From Demequina sp. NBRC 110056 (lineage in GTDB: Bacteria; Actinomycetota; Actinomycetes; Actinomycetales; Demequinaceae), in NCBI RefSeq assembly GCF_002090155.1, contig NZ_BBRM01000003.1, forward strand, positions 186,001 through 250,000: 64,000 nucleotides of DNA, in the 5' to 3' direction. The notes below the pieces were generated by a model. The model saw nothing but the letters and a program-made list of their open reading frames with translations, was not told the origin of the DNA and did no database searches. A program made the translations under genes and the position numbers. Below are positions 1 through 9,587 of the stretch, piece after piece (positions within the stretch are counted from its first letter, which is position 1; the number at the start of each line of letters is the position of its first letter).

Positions 1-1383
1 GATCACGCCGCGTTCGGACTCGAGTCGCGCCGCGATGGGGCCTCCCGCCGTGCGTTCCTGACCAGCGCTCAGCACGGCATCGGCGGCCGCAGGGTCCTGG
101 AGGCCGAAGGCGAGGTTGAACGCCCGCGCCGAGGCGACGTTGCCCGCGACCGGTGCGTCGACAGCCGCAGGCTCGATCTCAGCGAACGCCGCCTCGGCCT
201 CCACGAAGCGCCTCTGCTGCATGAGCGCCAGCCCGCGCAGCAGCGCGCGCCGCGACCGCTCGATCCTGTCGGCGACTGTCGTGAGGAGCCGCTCCGCGAG
301 CGCGCCATCCTGGCGGAAGAGCGCTGCCTCCACTCCGGACACCGCGACGTCGACATCCATCCGCTGTGCTGCCTCGTCCTGCCACAGCGCGGCGCGCAGC
401 GGGTCGACGGACGCTCCGGTGGCCGCCGCGGCGCGCACCAGGCGGTGGCACAGCGCGCGCCTGCGGTCGGCGTCGATGCCGTCGCGCAGGACGTCGCCGT
501 AGAGCGGATGCGCGGGCATCAGCACCTCCGCATCTCCCTGAGCGTCGACCTGGGCGGCGTGCCGCGCGAGGAGCGCGTCCACCGTCGCCCTGCTGGTGGC
601 GTGCTCCAGCACGGGGTGAGGCACCGGCGCTCCCACCGCGAGCAGCTCCATCGCGTCCGAGAGCTCGGGTGGGAACGCCGCGAGGCGCTCCCGTGCGAGC
701 GCGCGCAGGCGGGCGAGGGCGGGCAGCGCGGCGTCGCGCGCCACGGGTTCGGTGGGGGAGCCGGCGAAGGTTCCGTCGGCGAGCAGCTCGCGCACCATGA
801 GCGGGTTGCCTTCGGTGAGGCTCCAGACGTCCTCGACCACGTCGACCGGCAGCCCCGCGACCATCTGGTCGGCGAGGGCGGCCGTCTCGTCACGTCGCAG
901 CGGCTCCACTCGGACGCGCGCGACGATGTCCTGGCGCAGCGTCTCGGTGAGCGGAGGGGGCACGTCCGCGTCGTCGCGGACGGTCATGATGATGCGGGTC
1001 CCCGACGTGGAGGTCGCGACGGCGAGGAAGCCCACGGAGGTGGGATCGAGGTGGTGCGCGTCGTCGATCGCGATCAGGAGCCCTCGGTCGCCTCCGCGCG
1101 CGCGCGCGGCGGTGGCGAGCGTGGCCATGAGCAGCGACGGGTCGGAGGGCGGGGCCTGAGCGAGCAGTCCGACGAAGGGGCTCAACGGCACGTCCTGAGT
1201 CGCGGACGTGGCGAGGGTGTGGAACACCGAGCCACCGGAGCGCGCGTGGTGCCTCACGGCCTCTGCCAGCAGTCGCGACTTGCCCACGCCGGCGTCGCCA
1301 TGGAGGACCGTCACCGGGCTCGAGGCGAGGAGCGCTTGCAAGCGCGCAAGCTCGGCGTGGCGGCCCACCAGCTCCCAGCGCAT
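1..1383 (-). CDS. LuxR-type regulator with N-terminal AAA ATPase (3' end outside window)
   Basis: The reading frame is open from an ATG at 1383 to the window edge (461 codons), so the C-terminus is missing. Visible motifs are a Walker A, GDAGVGKS (residues 29-36), and a Walker B-like LLIAIDDAHH, typical of the STAND/AAA module of large LuxR (LAL/MalT-like) regulators. The lost part would be expected to hold helical repeats and a C-terminal LuxR helix-turn-helix; that is inference from the family. The gene diverges from the GPP34 gene with 150 bp between them. The ligand is unknown. Confidence 0.8.
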   Translation of the reverse strand, partial: MRWELVGRHAELARLQALLASSPVTVLHGDAGVGKSRLLAEAVRHHARSGGSVFHTLATSATQDVPLSPFVGLLAQAPPSDPSLLMATLATAARARGGDRGLLIAIDDAHHLDPTSVGFLAVATSTSGTRIIMTVRDDADVPPPLTETLRQDIVARVRVEPLRRDETAALADQMVAGLPVDVVEDVWSLTEGNPLMVRELLADGTFAGSPTEPVARDAALPALARLRALARERLAAFPPELSDAMELLAVGAPVPHPVLEHATSRATVDALLARHAAQVDAQGDAEVLMPAHPLYGDVLRDGIDADRRRALCHRLVRAAAATGASVDPLRAALWQDEAAQRMDVDVAVSGVEAALFRQDGALAERLLTTVADRIERSRRALLRGLALMQQRRFVEAEAAFAEIEPAAVDAPVAGNVASARAFNLAFGLQDPAAADAVLSAGQERTAGGPIAARLESERGVI

Positions 1384-1533
1384 GCGTTCACCGTAGCCCG
1401 CGAGCCCTCCCGACCGCCGGGCTCGTCCCTCCGGGTGATGCCCCTCGTGCTTGCGGACGACGACGCGGAGCGGCCCCGCCGCCTACGTTGGTGGGCGACG
1501 GCGCGCCGCGCGCCGCCCGAGAGGAGCCCCGAC

Positions 1534-2226
1534 GTGAGTCGCGTGACGGACCTGCCTGAGCCCACGATGGTCGAGGACCTCCTCCTGCTGCTCTTCGATC
1601 CGCAGCGGGGCTCCATCCGCGGCGAGGGACGCCTGCACTTCCCGCTCGGCGGGGCGGTCCTGTCGCAGCTCGCGCTCGAGGAGCACGTCGAGATCGACGA
1701 TGGAGGCGCGTGGAAGGGTGCTCGCGTCATCGCGACGGGCTCCGGCCCCGAGGACCCGCTGCTGCGCGAGATGTGGCAGCGACTCGAGGCCAAGCCGCTC
1801 AAGGCGCAGAGCCTCCTGGCCGCTGCGGGCCCGAGGCTTCGCGGCCCCGTGCTCGACCGCCTCGTCGAGCGGGGCGACATCCGTCGCGAGCGCGGACGGT
1901 GGCTGAGGATCTTCCCGACCACGCACCTGAGCGACGGTGGAACGGGCCGGCGCGCCCAGGTGCTGGAGCCCCTCCAAGGGGTGCTGCTGGGCGGGGTGGA
2001 GCCGAGGCCGCGCGACGCGATCCTGAGCGCGCTCCTGTCCGCGAGCGGCAACCTCTACCTCATGCGCGACGACATCCCCTGGTCGGGCGACGTCCAGCGT
2101 CGAGGCCGCGAGCTCGAGAAGGGCGATTGGGGCGCCCGCGAGGTGAGCCGCGCGGTCGCGGCGGCCGCGGCGGCGGTGTCGGTGGCTGCCGTGGCGTCGA
2201 CGGCGGCGATCGTCTCGACGCAGTAG
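1534..2226 (+). CDS. GPP34 family phosphoprotein
   Basis: The 230-residue protein has the GOLPH3/VPS74-like GPP34 fold signature: an N-terminal stretch MVEDLLLLLFDPQRG followed by repeated helical segments (EMWQRLEAKPLK, LLAAAGPRL) and a hydrophobic Ala/Val-rich C-terminal helix. GPP34 proteins bind phosphoinositides in eukaryotes; the bacterial role is not established, although copies are common in actinobacteria. I chose GTG 1534 because GAGGAG lies 7 nt upstream and the family match starts here; the frame stays open far upstream with no homology. The gene converges on the LuxR gene at 2308. Confidence 0.85.
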   Translation: MSRVTDLPEPTMVEDLLLLLFDPQRGSIRGEGRLHFPLGGAVLSQLALEEHVEIDDGGAWKGARVIATGSGPEDPLLREMWQRLEAKPLKAQSLLAAAGPRLRGPVLDRLVERGDIRRERGRWLRIFPTTHLSDGGTGRRAQVLEPLQGVLLGGVEPRPRDAILSALLSASGNLYLMRDDIPWSGDVQRRGRELEKGDWGAREVSRAVAAAAAAVSVAAVASTAAIVSTQ

Positions 2227-2237
2227 GGCTCGACTCG

Positions 2238-2282
2238 GGAGCACAGGCCCTAGGAGCACAGGCCCTAGGAACACAGGACCCA
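2238..2282. repeat. 15-bp tandem repeat, three copies
   Basis: GGAGCACAGGCCCTA occurs at 2238-2252 and 2253-2267, with a degenerate third copy GGAACACAGGACCCA at 2268-2282. It fills most of the gap between two convergent genes. CCTAGG palindromes form at the junctions. It may act in transcription termination or simply be a slippage-prone repeat. Confidence 0.85.
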
Positions 2283-2307
2283 GGAGTGCTCGGCCGCGCG
2301 GAGGTCG

Positions 2308-4443
2308 TCAGCCGCGCGGGTTGCTGGTCGCCCAGGCGGCAGCGCCCGCTCGCCCGGTGACGCCGAGCTTCCGGTAGATCGCGGACGTGTGGTGCATGAC
2401 GGTCTTGGGCGTGATGAGCAGGCGGGCCGCGATCTGCTTGTTGCTCAGGCCCTCCGCGAGCGCCGCGAGCACCGCCTCCTCCCGCGCGGTCAGGTCGTGG
2501 CGCCGGCGCGGCCCTTCGTCCGGCGGTGCCGACGTCGCGCTGCGCATGCGCGCGAGCAGAGCTGCGTGGTCGAGGAGCATCGCCTGCGCCGTGGCGGTCC
2601 TCCAGCCGTCGTCGCCGAGCGCGGCGCGAGCGCCGGCGCAGGACTGCTCGAACAGCGTGGTCGCCGCGGGCGGCAGCCCGGCGCTGATGGCGCGGATGCG
2701 TGAGCCGAAGCCGCCATCCGCCAGCGCGACCGACTCCCAGTCGCGGCGGGCCGCGCTCCACCCTGCGAACATCACCACCACCGGGGTGACGGGCCAGCGC
2801 CAGCCGTCGACCGTCTGGAGCTTCGCCACCGCGCTGTCCAGCAGGACGCCCGCGCCGCTGACGTCGCCTGCGGCCATGCGCGCTCGGATCGCGTAGGGCG
2901 CGAACCACTGCAGGGTCCGCTCGTCGCCGATGCGCTCGGCCGCGTCGATGATGTCGCCGATCTCCGGCATGGTGTCGCCCGCGGTCACCTCCTCGGGCAG
3001 GGTGCGCAGGAGCGCGGCGGCGACGACCTTCATCCCCAGGTCGTCCGCCGCGAGGGCGCGGTCGTAGGCGCGCACGGCCCATGCGCGCGCCTCGTCGGCC
3101 TCGCCGGATGCGTGGTGGATCATTCCTGTCCACACATCGAACCGGCACGCGGTGGGCTGGTCCCGGAGCGTCTCTGCGAGCTCCCGGCCCTCGTCGCAGA
3201 GGCGGTGCATGCGCTCGGCGGGGAGGCTGCCGCGCCAGGACCGGACGACGAGGGCGAGCAGGCGCAGGCGGGTCACCGGATCGGCGGAGTCGCCGTAGGA
3301 GACCCACCGCTCGTTGGCGGCGTCGATGCGGTCGACGTCGCCGGGGGACTGGGCGAGCTCGGCGACGAGGGACGCCTCCCAGGCGCGCGCGAGGAATGCC
3401 GCCGGCGACTCGTCGTGCGCGAGGAGCGCGACCACGTCGCCCGCGAGGCGTGCACCCCGCTCGTCGGAGTGCATGAGCCACAGCGGCCCGAGCGCGGCGA
3501 GCAGCGCGGCGGCGTCGGGGGACCGCCGCTCGGCGATCGCCCGCAGCAGCGATGCCTCGACGTCCACGGCGACGGACGCGATCGCTGGGTGAGGGAAGCC
3601 CGCCTCGCTGCGGGCCGACGAGCCCGCGTGGCGCGCGAGCGAGGTGATCCAGGCGTCGACCTGTGCCCGCGCATCGGCCGTCGGGACGTCGGGCAGCCAG
3701 GACGCCTCGAGGAGGCGCCGCACGAGCGGGTCGACGCGGTAGCGCGTGGCGTCGTCGTGGGCCGGCGCGAGCACGAGGTGCGCGTTCACGAGGTGCTCGA
3801 GCGCGCGCGCCATGCGCTTCCTGGAGGTGCCCGCGATCGCGACGAGGTCGTCGAGAGTGACGCCGCTGTCGAGGGCCGCGAGGACGTCGAGCCCAGCCCG
3901 CGCATCGGCGCTCAGCTCGGCCACGGCCCCCGTGAGCTCCGCTGCCCAGGCAGAGGCGTCGCCCCACTCCACGAGATCGAGCTCCCGGCGAGCCTCGAGC
4001 GCCGCCGCGGTGTCGCGCGGCGGGTGCGCGGCGGCGTGGGCGGCGAGCGCCGCGAGGGTGCCGGGGTGGCCGCCCACGGCGGCCGCGATGTCGGCGATCG
4101 CCCGTTCATGCTCGGCGAGGTCGGCCGTGCGAGCGCCAGCGCGTGCCGCGTGATGGCGGTAGTGCTCGACCGACGCCTCGTCGCCGAGCGCCGCGAGCCG
4201 GATCACCCGCTCGCCGTCGCGGCCGGTGGGCGCGGAAGAGATGACGATGGTGGTGCCGCTCACGTCGTCCGCGGCACCGGCGATCCGCGGCCGGTCCGCT
4301 GGTGGCAGGTCCGCGACGGCAGCCGCAGCGAGCGCGCGCCGCCCCGAGCCAGGCAAGCCGGTGAGCGTGAGGATCGCGGTGTCGGGGTCTCGCGCCCACG
4401 CGCGCACGAGTGCGAGCTCCTCGCGGCGCGCTTCCTCGATCAT
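2308..4443 (-). CDS. LuxR family transcriptional regulator, large
   Basis: About 711 residues. The C-terminus is a clear LuxR/GerE helix-turn-helix: LTAREEAVLAALAEGLSNKQ, then LLITPKTVMHH and AIYRKLGV. The N-terminus resembles a P-loop (LTGLPGSGRR), but the Walker lysine and the following Ser/Thr are replaced, so nucleotide binding may be lost. The middle is Ala-rich and helical, like the TPR-like sensor part of LAL regulators. ATG 4443 (MIEEARREE) is preferred; a GTG at 4473 is in frame. Target genes are unknown. It differs from the regulator at 1-1383 in lacking an intact Walker A. Confidence 0.85.
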   Translation of the reverse strand: MIEEARREELALVRAWARDPDTAILTLTGLPGSGRRALAAAAVADLPPADRPRIAGAADDVSGTTIVISSAPTGRDGERVIRLAALGDEASVEHYRHHAARAGARTADLAEHERAIADIAAAVGGHPGTLAALAAHAAAHPPRDTAAALEARRELDLVEWGDASAWAAELTGAVAELSADARAGLDVLAALDSGVTLDDLVAIAGTSRKRMARALEHLVNAHLVLAPAHDDATRYRVDPLVRRLLEASWLPDVPTADARAQVDAWITSLARHAGSSARSEAGFPHPAIASVAVDVEASLLRAIAERRSPDAAALLAALGPLWLMHSDERGARLAGDVVALLAHDESPAAFLARAWEASLVAELAQSPGDVDRIDAANERWVSYGDSADPVTRLRLLALVVRSWRGSLPAERMHRLCDEGRELAETLRDQPTACRFDVWTGMIHHASGEADEARAWAVRAYDRALAADDLGMKVVAAALLRTLPEEVTAGDTMPEIGDIIDAAERIGDERTLQWFAPYAIRARMAAGDVSGAGVLLDSAVAKLQTVDGWRWPVTPVVVMFAGWSAARRDWESVALADGGFGSRIRAISAGLPPAATTLFEQSCAGARAALGDDGWRTATAQAMLLDHAALLARMRSATSAPPDEGPRRRHDLTAREEAVLAALAEGLSNKQIAARLLITPKTVMHHTSAIYRKLGVTGRAGAAAWATSNPRG

Positions 4444-4791
4444 CGTGATCCACACCCTAGCGGCGCGTCGCACGCGATTCTGTGGAGGACCCGGGCATTT
4501 GCCCGATGTGCGCCGCGCGCATCCGGTGATTCGATGGCCGCATGCTGAGGGGACACGGGGACCGCACGCCGCGCGTCCGATCGTCTCGCCTCAGCGGCGA
4601 CTCCTCGCCGCAGGTCTCGTCGCCGTCGCAGGCGCGAGACCGGGCGCGGTCAGCCCAGGGGGGAGGCCGAGGGGGCGGCGCCGCTGGTGGCGTCGTGACG
4701 GCAACGGTCACGGCGTCCCGCGCGCCGACGCACAGGGACGCCGTCCGCTCACCTGAGCGGGCGGCGGCCCTTCGCGGTTCGCCGCCGGCGT
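4444..4791. other. Intergenic 348 bp, no convincing gene
   Basis: No open frame here gives a recognisable protein. Two hairpins could terminate the VOC gene read leftward: GGCGGCG/CGCCGCC at 4760-4786, just past its stop, and CGTGAC/GTCACG at 4694-4712. A plus-strand frame at 4542-4808 is open but low-complexity and runs into the VOC gene; it was not called. Confidence 0.5.
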
Positions 4792-5157
4792 TCAGCCGAC
4801 CTCGGTGACGCCCTCGTAGAGCCCGACGACGTTGCCGTCTGGGTCCTGGATCACCGCCCACCAGCTGGTCTCGGTGATCTCGGACTTCTCCATCAGCACC
4901 GTGGCTCCCTGGCTGCGCGCGACGCCCAGGGTGTGATCGATCGAGTCGACCTCGACGTAGCTGCGCGGCTGAGCGAAGTCCTCGGACCGGGGCGCCAGCC
5001 CGCCGCCGCTGATCTTGTTGGGCGCTTGCCACATGGGGTAGTCCTCGAAGCCGGGAGGCGCGGAGATCTCCCAGCCGAACAGCAGGTGGTAGAAGTGCTT
5101 GGCCCTGTCCATGTCGGACACGGGGATGTCGATGTGGGTGATGTCGCCGTGCGCCAT
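4792..5157 (-). CDS. VOC family protein (glyoxalase/bleomycin-resistance fold)
   Basis: A 121-residue single-domain protein. It begins with a beta-strand HIDIPVSDMDRAKHFYHLLF, a typical VOC start, and ends with the paired motif VIQDPDGNVVGLYEG. The FGWEISAPPGFEDYPMW stretch fits the subfamily often annotated as a glyoxalase-like or lactoylglutathione-lyase-related protein. Substrate and metal are not deducible. AGGAG lies 6 nt before the ATG. It is probably monocistronic. Confidence 0.9.
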   Translation of the reverse strand: MAHGDITHIDIPVSDMDRAKHFYHLLFGWEISAPPGFEDYPMWQAPNKISGGGLAPRSEDFAQPRSYVEVDSIDHTLGVARSQGATVLMEKSEITETSWWAVIQDPDGNVVGLYEGVTEVG

Positions 5158-5348
5158 GTCGCTCTCCTTGAGGTGGGTGCTGACCGTCTCAGTATGGGGT
5201 GGTCGGGGCGCCGATGCGCGGGCGGGGCAGCGCCCGCAGCCGGGCATGCCTGCGGCCGCCGACCCAGGAGAGGGAGGCCGGCGGCCGCGGTGGTGCAAGG
5301 TTCCCGCCCGCCCCTCAGGTGACGGGCGGGAACCGGTCTGGGGGCTGC

Positions 5349-6041
5349 TTACTCGCTCGGGGGCAGCAGCACGGCGTCCACGAGGTAGACGGTGGCGTTG
5401 GCGGTCTGCACGCCGCCGCACAGCACCATCGACTCGCCGTTGACGGTGAGCTCGTCGCCCGAGCCGGTCACCTCGAGGTCGGCACCGTTGACGGTGGTCC
5501 AGGTGCCGGTGATGTCGGCGGGCTCCACCTGGCCGGGCACCACGTGGTAGGTGAGGATCGACGTGAGCAGGTCAGCGTCCTCCTGCAGCGCGGCGATGGT
5601 GTCCTCGTCGATCGCCGCGAACGCGTCGTCGACCGGGGCGAACACGGTGAACTCGTCGCCGTTGAGCGTGTCGACCAGGTTCACGTCGGGGTTGAGGCCG
5701 CCGCTCACTGCGGACACGAGGGTGGTGAGCATGGGGTTGTTGGACGCCGCGACTGCGACCGGGTCCTGCGACATGCCCTGGATCGAGCCGGCGCCGTCCG
5801 GCACCGCCTCGTCGTAGTCCATGCATGCCGGGCCCACGAGGTTGGCGTACGGGTCCATGGACATGGCGTCCTCCTCCATGGCGTCCTCGGTCATGGCGGG
5901 GTCGGTGGTCTCCTCCATGGCGGGTGCCTCGGTGGTGGGGGTCTCCGCTGCGTCGTCGGACGCGCTGCAGGCGGACAGGGCGAGCGTGCCGGCGAACGCC
6001 AGCGCGATGCCGGTCGAGAACTTCGTCTTGCTGGTGAGCAT
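5349..6041 (-). CDS. Fasciclin (FAS1) domain lipoprotein
   Basis: A 230-residue secreted protein. Residues 1-25 form a signal peptide ending in a lipobox LSAC (Cys25), followed by a Met/Glu/Thr-rich linker. The FAS1 domain (about 75-230) shows [16 protein letters not shown] and [10 protein letters not shown], then [11 protein letters not shown]. It resembles the mycobacterial MPT83/MPT70 class. GGAGGAAG precedes the ATG at a good distance. It diverges from dipZ, matching the mpt83-dipZ-mpt70 neighbourhood of Mycobacterium tuberculosis, so a link to extracytoplasmic redox folding is inferred. Confidence 0.92.
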   Translation of the reverse strand: MLTSKTKFSTGIALAFAGTLALSACSASDDAAETPTTEAPAMEETTDPAMTEDAMEEDAMSMDPYANLVGPACMDYDEAVPDGAGSIQGMSQDPVAVAASNNPMLTTLVSAVSGGLNPDVNLVDTLNGDEFTVFAPVDDAFAAIDEDTIAALQEDADLLTSILTYHVVPGQVEPADITGTWTTVNGADLEVTGSGDELTVNGESMVLCGGVQTANATVYLVDAVLLPPSE

Positions 6042-6404
6042 GACTTCCTCCGTGTGTCGTGGACCTGGGGTCCTGGTGCAGCGCTCCGGCGGAGCGCCCC
6101 GCCGCCTGTCGACGGCGTTCACAGCCCGGTTCGCCTGGCCTGGAGGGGCGGATTGGTCGCCTTTCTCGACCGTCGTCGCGTACCGCTCACCACACACCTG
6201 GGACGCACGTGGCGCGCGGGACGCGTGTGCTCCACCGTCAGTCCCAGCAGCCCCACCAGCCCCCGCCGTGTGTTGAGCGGTACGGCGCCGGTTCTCCCGG
6301 GCCGCGTCAGCAGCGCCGATGAGCGGGCTGGGCCGGCCCGCCCCGTCACCCGGGCAATCCGGGCAGGGGGTTCGGGCGAACCGGGGTGGACGAAAGGACA
6401 CCCC
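6042..6404. promoter_or_regulatory. Divergent intergenic region, fasciclin / dipZ
   Basis: The 363 bp separate two divergent genes and must hold both promoters. I could not fix a -35/-10 pair confidently. It contains a one-mismatch variant of the dispersed 9-mer (GCCGATGAG near 6315). In mycobacteria the equivalent genes answer to SigK, but I see no sigK or rskA here, so that regulation is not claimed. Confidence 0.4.
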
Positions 6405-8228
6405 ATGGAGCTCGTGCTCATCGGCCTGCTCGGCGGCCTCATCACCGGCATCTCGCCGTGCATCCTGCCGGTGCTGCCGGTCATCTTCCTCACCGGCGGC
6501 GCGCAGTCGGCGCGGATCCCCCAGGTCGACGCGATCGGCGCGGACGCGCTGCGCACGGGTGTTGCGGGTAGTTCCAGCGCGGCCGGTGCCGGCGCGGCGG
6601 GAACCACCGCGGTCGCGACCAAGCCGGCACGCGCATCGGCCGCCCAGCCGTCACGGTGGCGACCGTTCCTCGTGATCGCGGGGCTCGTCACCAGCTTCAC
6701 GCTGGTGACGCTCGTGGGTTCTCTCGTGCTCGGCGCCCTCGGGCTGCCGCAGGACGTGATCCGGTGGATCGCGATGGCTGTGCTCGTGGCCATCGGCATC
6801 GGCCTCATCGTGCCGCGCTTCGCACACGTGCTCGAGCGCGCCTTCACGTGGGTTCCCACCCGCCGCGTGGACAACGGCGGCAACGGGTTCGGCGTCGGGC
6901 TCGCGTTGGGCGCGGTCTTCGTGCCGTGCGCGGGACCGGTGCTGGCCGCGATCATCGTCGCGGGCTCGACCGGCCAGATCGGCGTGGGAACCGTGCTGCT
7001 CACGGTGTCCTTCGCGGTGGGTGTCGCGATCCCGCTGCTCGTGTTCGCGCTCGCGGGTCGCGGCGTCGCGGAGCGGGTGAAGGCCTTCCGCCGTCGCGAG
7101 CGTGGCTTGCGGATCGCCGCGGGCGTCGCGATGATCGCGCTCGCCATCGGGCTGGCCTTCAACCTGCCGCAGACGCTCCAGCGGCTCGTGCCGGACTACA
7201 CCGCGCAGATCCAGCGGGACCTCACGGACAACGAGGAGGCGCAGCGCGCGCTGCAGCTCGGCGGGCTGGTCAACGAGGAGAACGAGGACCTGGACCAGTG
7301 CACCAACGGCGCGACCGAGCTCGAGAGCTGCGGCACGGCGCCGTCGATCAAGGGCATCGAGTCGTGGTTCAACACCCCCGGCGAGCAGGGCATCGATCTC
7401 GAGGAGCTCCGCGGCGAGGTCGTGCTCATCGACTTCTGGGCGTACTCGTGCATCAACTGCCAGCGGTCCATCCCCCACGTGGTCGCGTGGGACGAGACGT
7501 ACCGCGACCTGGGCCTCAACGTCATCGGCGTCCACTCTCCGGAGTACGCGTTCGAGAAGGACGAGGGCAACGTTCGGGCGGGCGCGGAGGACTTCGGCAT
7601 CACCTACCCGGTCGCCCTCGACAACAACCTCGCCACCTGGACCAACTACCGCAACCGGTACTGGCCCGCGCACTACCTGATCGACGCCTCCGGGACGGTG
7701 CGACACATCGCCTTCGGCGAGGGCAACTACGAAGCGACGGAGTCGATGATCCGCGAGCTGCTCGTCGACGCCGATGCGTCGGTGGCGCTCCCCGGCGAGA
7801 CGGGGATCGAGGACGCGACTCCCGATGTCGGCTCGACCACCCAGGAGACCTTCCTGGGCACCTCCAAGGACGTCAACTACAGCGGCGGAGACCGCTACGC
7901 ACCGGGCGAGGGAACCTACACGTTCCCTGATAGTCAGGCGGCCGACTCGTTTGCTCTGGATGGCGACTGGCAACTCGAGACGCAGTTTGCGACGCCGGCG
8001 GCCGCTGAGGCGCGGATGCGCTTGGACTTCCACGCGACCGAGGTGCGGATGGTGCTGGCCGGATCCGGCACCGTCACCGTGTCCCTCGATGGCGGGTCCG
8101 AACGCGAGATCGAGGTCGACGGCACGCCCCGCTCGTACGGCCTCTTCGACGACCTCGACGGCGAGCGGCACGTGCTCGACGTGACGGTCGGCGAAGGTGT
8201 GGAGGCCTACTCGTTCACGTTCGGGTGA
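6405..8228 (+). CDS. dipZ: DipZ-type protein: CcdA membrane domain plus thioredoxin-like domain
   Basis: 607 residues in three parts. Residues 1 to about 270 are a CcdA-like multi-spanning module with the redox pair in [11 protein letters not shown] and [10 protein letters not shown]. Around 320-480 is a periplasmic thioredoxin/redoxin fold with active site CINC (near 349-352). The C-terminal 120 residues ([13 protein letters not shown] onward) form the beta-rich domain typical of DipZ. It would pass electrons from the cytoplasm to exported thiols. AAAGGA precedes the ATG at 6405. The frame upstream is open for 1.2 kb but unrelated. The length matches DipZ. Confidence 0.93.
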   Translation: MELVLIGLLGGLITGISPCILPVLPVIFLTGGAQSARIPQVDAIGADALRTGVAGSSSAAGAGAAGTTAVATKPARASAAQPSRWRPFLVIAGLVTSFTLVTLVGSLVLGALGLPQDVIRWIAMAVLVAIGIGLIVPRFAHVLERAFTWVPTRRVDNGGNGFGVGLALGAVFVPCAGPVLAAIIVAGSTGQIGVGTVLLTVSFAVGVAIPLLVFALAGRGVAERVKAFRRRERGLRIAAGVAMIALAIGLAFNLPQTLQRLVPDYTAQIQRDLTDNEEAQRALQLGGLVNEENEDLDQCTNGATELESCGTAPSIKGIESWFNTPGEQGIDLEELRGEVVLIDFWAYSCINCQRSIPHVVAWDETYRDLGLNVIGVHSPEYAFEKDEGNVRAGAEDFGITYPVALDNNLATWTNYRNRYWPAHYLIDASGTVRHIAFGEGNYEATESMIRELLVDADASVALPGETGIEDATPDVGSTTQETFLGTSKDVNYSGGDRYAPGEGTYTFPDSQAADSFALDGDWQLETQFATPAAAEARMRLDFHATEVRMVLAGSGTVTVSLDGGSEREIEVDGTPRSYGLFDDLDGERHVLDVTVGEGVEAYSFTFG

Positions 8229-8279
8229 CGGCAGCACGGCCAGCGTCGGCGGAATAGCAGGGGCCTTCCGGGCGTCGTG

Positions 8280-8474
8280 ATGAGCATGAAGATCCTCTTG
8301 ATCGTCGTGCTCATCGCCGCCGTCGCGCTCGGCATCGTCGGCTTCCTCATCGAGGCGCTGCTGTGGCTCGCCGCGCTGGGTCTCGTGCTGTTCCTCGTGA
8401 CCGCCGCGTACTGGTGGTTCAAGTTCCGCTCGTCACGCAGCAAGGACGTCGCCACGGCGCGCGAAGCAGCGTAG
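8280..8474 (+). CDS. Small membrane protein
   Basis: A 64-residue protein with two hydrophobic segments (residues 4-20 and about 24-46) and a basic tail KFRSSRSKD. It has no assigned family. It lies 50 bp after dipZ on the same strand and could be co-transcribed. Start choice is uncertain: GTG 8277, ATG 8280 and ATG 8286 are all in frame, and the ribosome site is weak. Its stop is 2 bp from the end of the convergent VanZ gene. Confidence 0.7.
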   Translation: MSMKILLIVVLIAAVALGIVGFLIEALLWLAALGLVLFLVTAAYWWFKFRSSRSKDVATAREAA

Positions 8475-8476
8475 CG

Positions 8477-9049
8477 CTAGGCCGAGTCGACCTCTGAGGA
8501 CCGCGCACGTGCGCCGGGGCGGGCCAGCGCTGCGGCGGTCGCCGCCACGACTCCGCCCACCAGCGCGCCGAGGCCGTTGAGGATGATGTCGTCGATGTCG
8601 GCCACACGGCCGCCCGTGTACTGGACGAGCTCGATGGCGGCTGACAGCACGACGCCGGTGGCCGTCGCGGCGACGAGCCGTGCCCAGAACCCGCCGCGCA
8701 CCAGCCCGCCAACCGCGAGTCCCAGCGGCACGAACAGCAGGACGTTGCCGACGAGGTTCGCCCAGGCGACCCCTGAGCGGTGGTCGAGGCCGCGCTGGAT
8801 CTCCTGGAACGGCACGAGGTTGACGCCTGGCGCGCCACCCGTGCTGTCGGTGAGCACGGAGCCCAGCGTCACGAGTCCGATGATCGCCAGGGTGAACACC
8901 AGCCCTGCCCAGAGGGCGTAGCGCACCCCGCGGCCGCGCGCGAGGCCGATCGCGAACGCCAGCACCACCGTGAGCGCGCCCAGCGCGAGCAACGGTGCGC
9001 CGACGTCGACGCCGTCGACGACGACGCGGGGGAGGGTGCCAGGGATCAC
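8477..9049 (-). CDS. VanZ-like membrane protein
   Basis: About 190 residues with four to five hydrophobic segments. The VanZ signature is visible as VNLVPFQEI, then NLVGNVLLFVPLGLAVG and SAAIELVQY followed by ADIDDIILNGLGALVG. VanZ confers low-level teicoplanin resistance in enterococci, but most homologues, like this one, stand alone and have no tested role. The start is uncertain: GTG 9049 is chosen because it directly precedes the conserved part; ATG 9124 is in frame. Confidence 0.85.
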   Translation of the reverse strand: MIPGTLPRVVVDGVDVGAPLLALGALTVVLAFAIGLARGRGVRYALWAGLVFTLAIIGLVTLGSVLTDSTGGAPGVNLVPFQEIQRGLDHRSGVAWANLVGNVLLFVPLGLAVGGLVRGGFWARLVAATATGVVLSAAIELVQYTGGRVADIDDIILNGLGALVGGVVAATAAALARPGARARSSEVDSA

Positions 9050-9179
9050 GCCCACGCAACGCGCGCGCGGCCGCGCGGGTTCCTGGGCGTGTCCTGCTCG
9101 TGTGGCCTGGTGCTCTGTCACCATCGCACCAGCGAGAGGCGCCTTCCGGTGATCCTCACCCTCACAGAACCGGAGTGCC

Positions 9180-9587
9180 ATGGTCGTCGAGCTGGTCTTC
9201 GAGGCGATCGCCGAGAGGTGGAGCCGGCGCGCGCTGCGTGCGCGAGTGCGGAGGCTGCAGGCCGAGGACATCCTGCTGGGCGCCGTCCGGGCGCCGGAGG
9301 CCGGCCTCGGGCGCTTCGGCACGGAGTGGCTGTCCAGCGAGTGGCGGGTATCGCCGGGCAGGCTGCGGTGCGGGTCCACCACCGTCGTGGCGTCGAGCGT
9401 CGACCCAGTCCGACGGCACGGCGCGCCGGGGGACTTTCTCCTTCCGCCCGGCGTGGACACGGTCGTTCTGACTCTCCGAGGGCCGGGCCCGACCGTCGAG
9501 GTCGCGATGCCCGCTGAGTCGGAGCCGTGGTTCCTGGAGACCTTGGCGGTGCCGGGCGGCGAACCTGCGCCGCCTCCGGGCCTCTAG
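9180..9587 (+). CDS. Hypothetical protein, 135 residues
   Basis: I do not recognise the family with confidence. Third codon positions are strongly GC-rich, as in neighbouring genes, which supports coding. The N-terminus is amphipathic (MVVELVFEAIAERWSRRALRAR); the rest is beta-rich (EWLSSEWRVSPGRLRCG, DTVVLTLRG) and recalls DUF2550-type proteins. No signal peptide is obvious. Its stop overlaps the end of the convergent DUF1801 gene by 4 bp. Confidence 0.65.
   Translation: MVVELVFEAIAERWSRRALRARVRRLQAEDILLGAVRAPEAGLGRFGTEWLSSEWRVSPGRLRCGSTTVVASSVDPVRRHGAPGDFLLPPGVDTVVLTLRGPGPTVEVAMPAESEPWFLETLAVPGGEPAPPPGL

Noticed and set aside
445-1533. Long open frame upstream of the GPP34 gene on the plus strand
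   Set aside because: Antisense to a clear LuxR/AAA gene; Arg/Gly/His-rich with no domain. GPP34 homology begins only after GTG 1534.
4542-4808. Open frame of 88 codons between the LuxR and VOC genes
   Set aside because: Low-complexity, no ribosome site, runs into the VOC gene antisense, no recognisable domain.
5199-6404. 400-codon plus-strand extension before dipZ
   Set aside because: Antisense to the fasciclin gene; composition typical of a GC-rich shadow frame. A ribosome site precedes ATG 6405.
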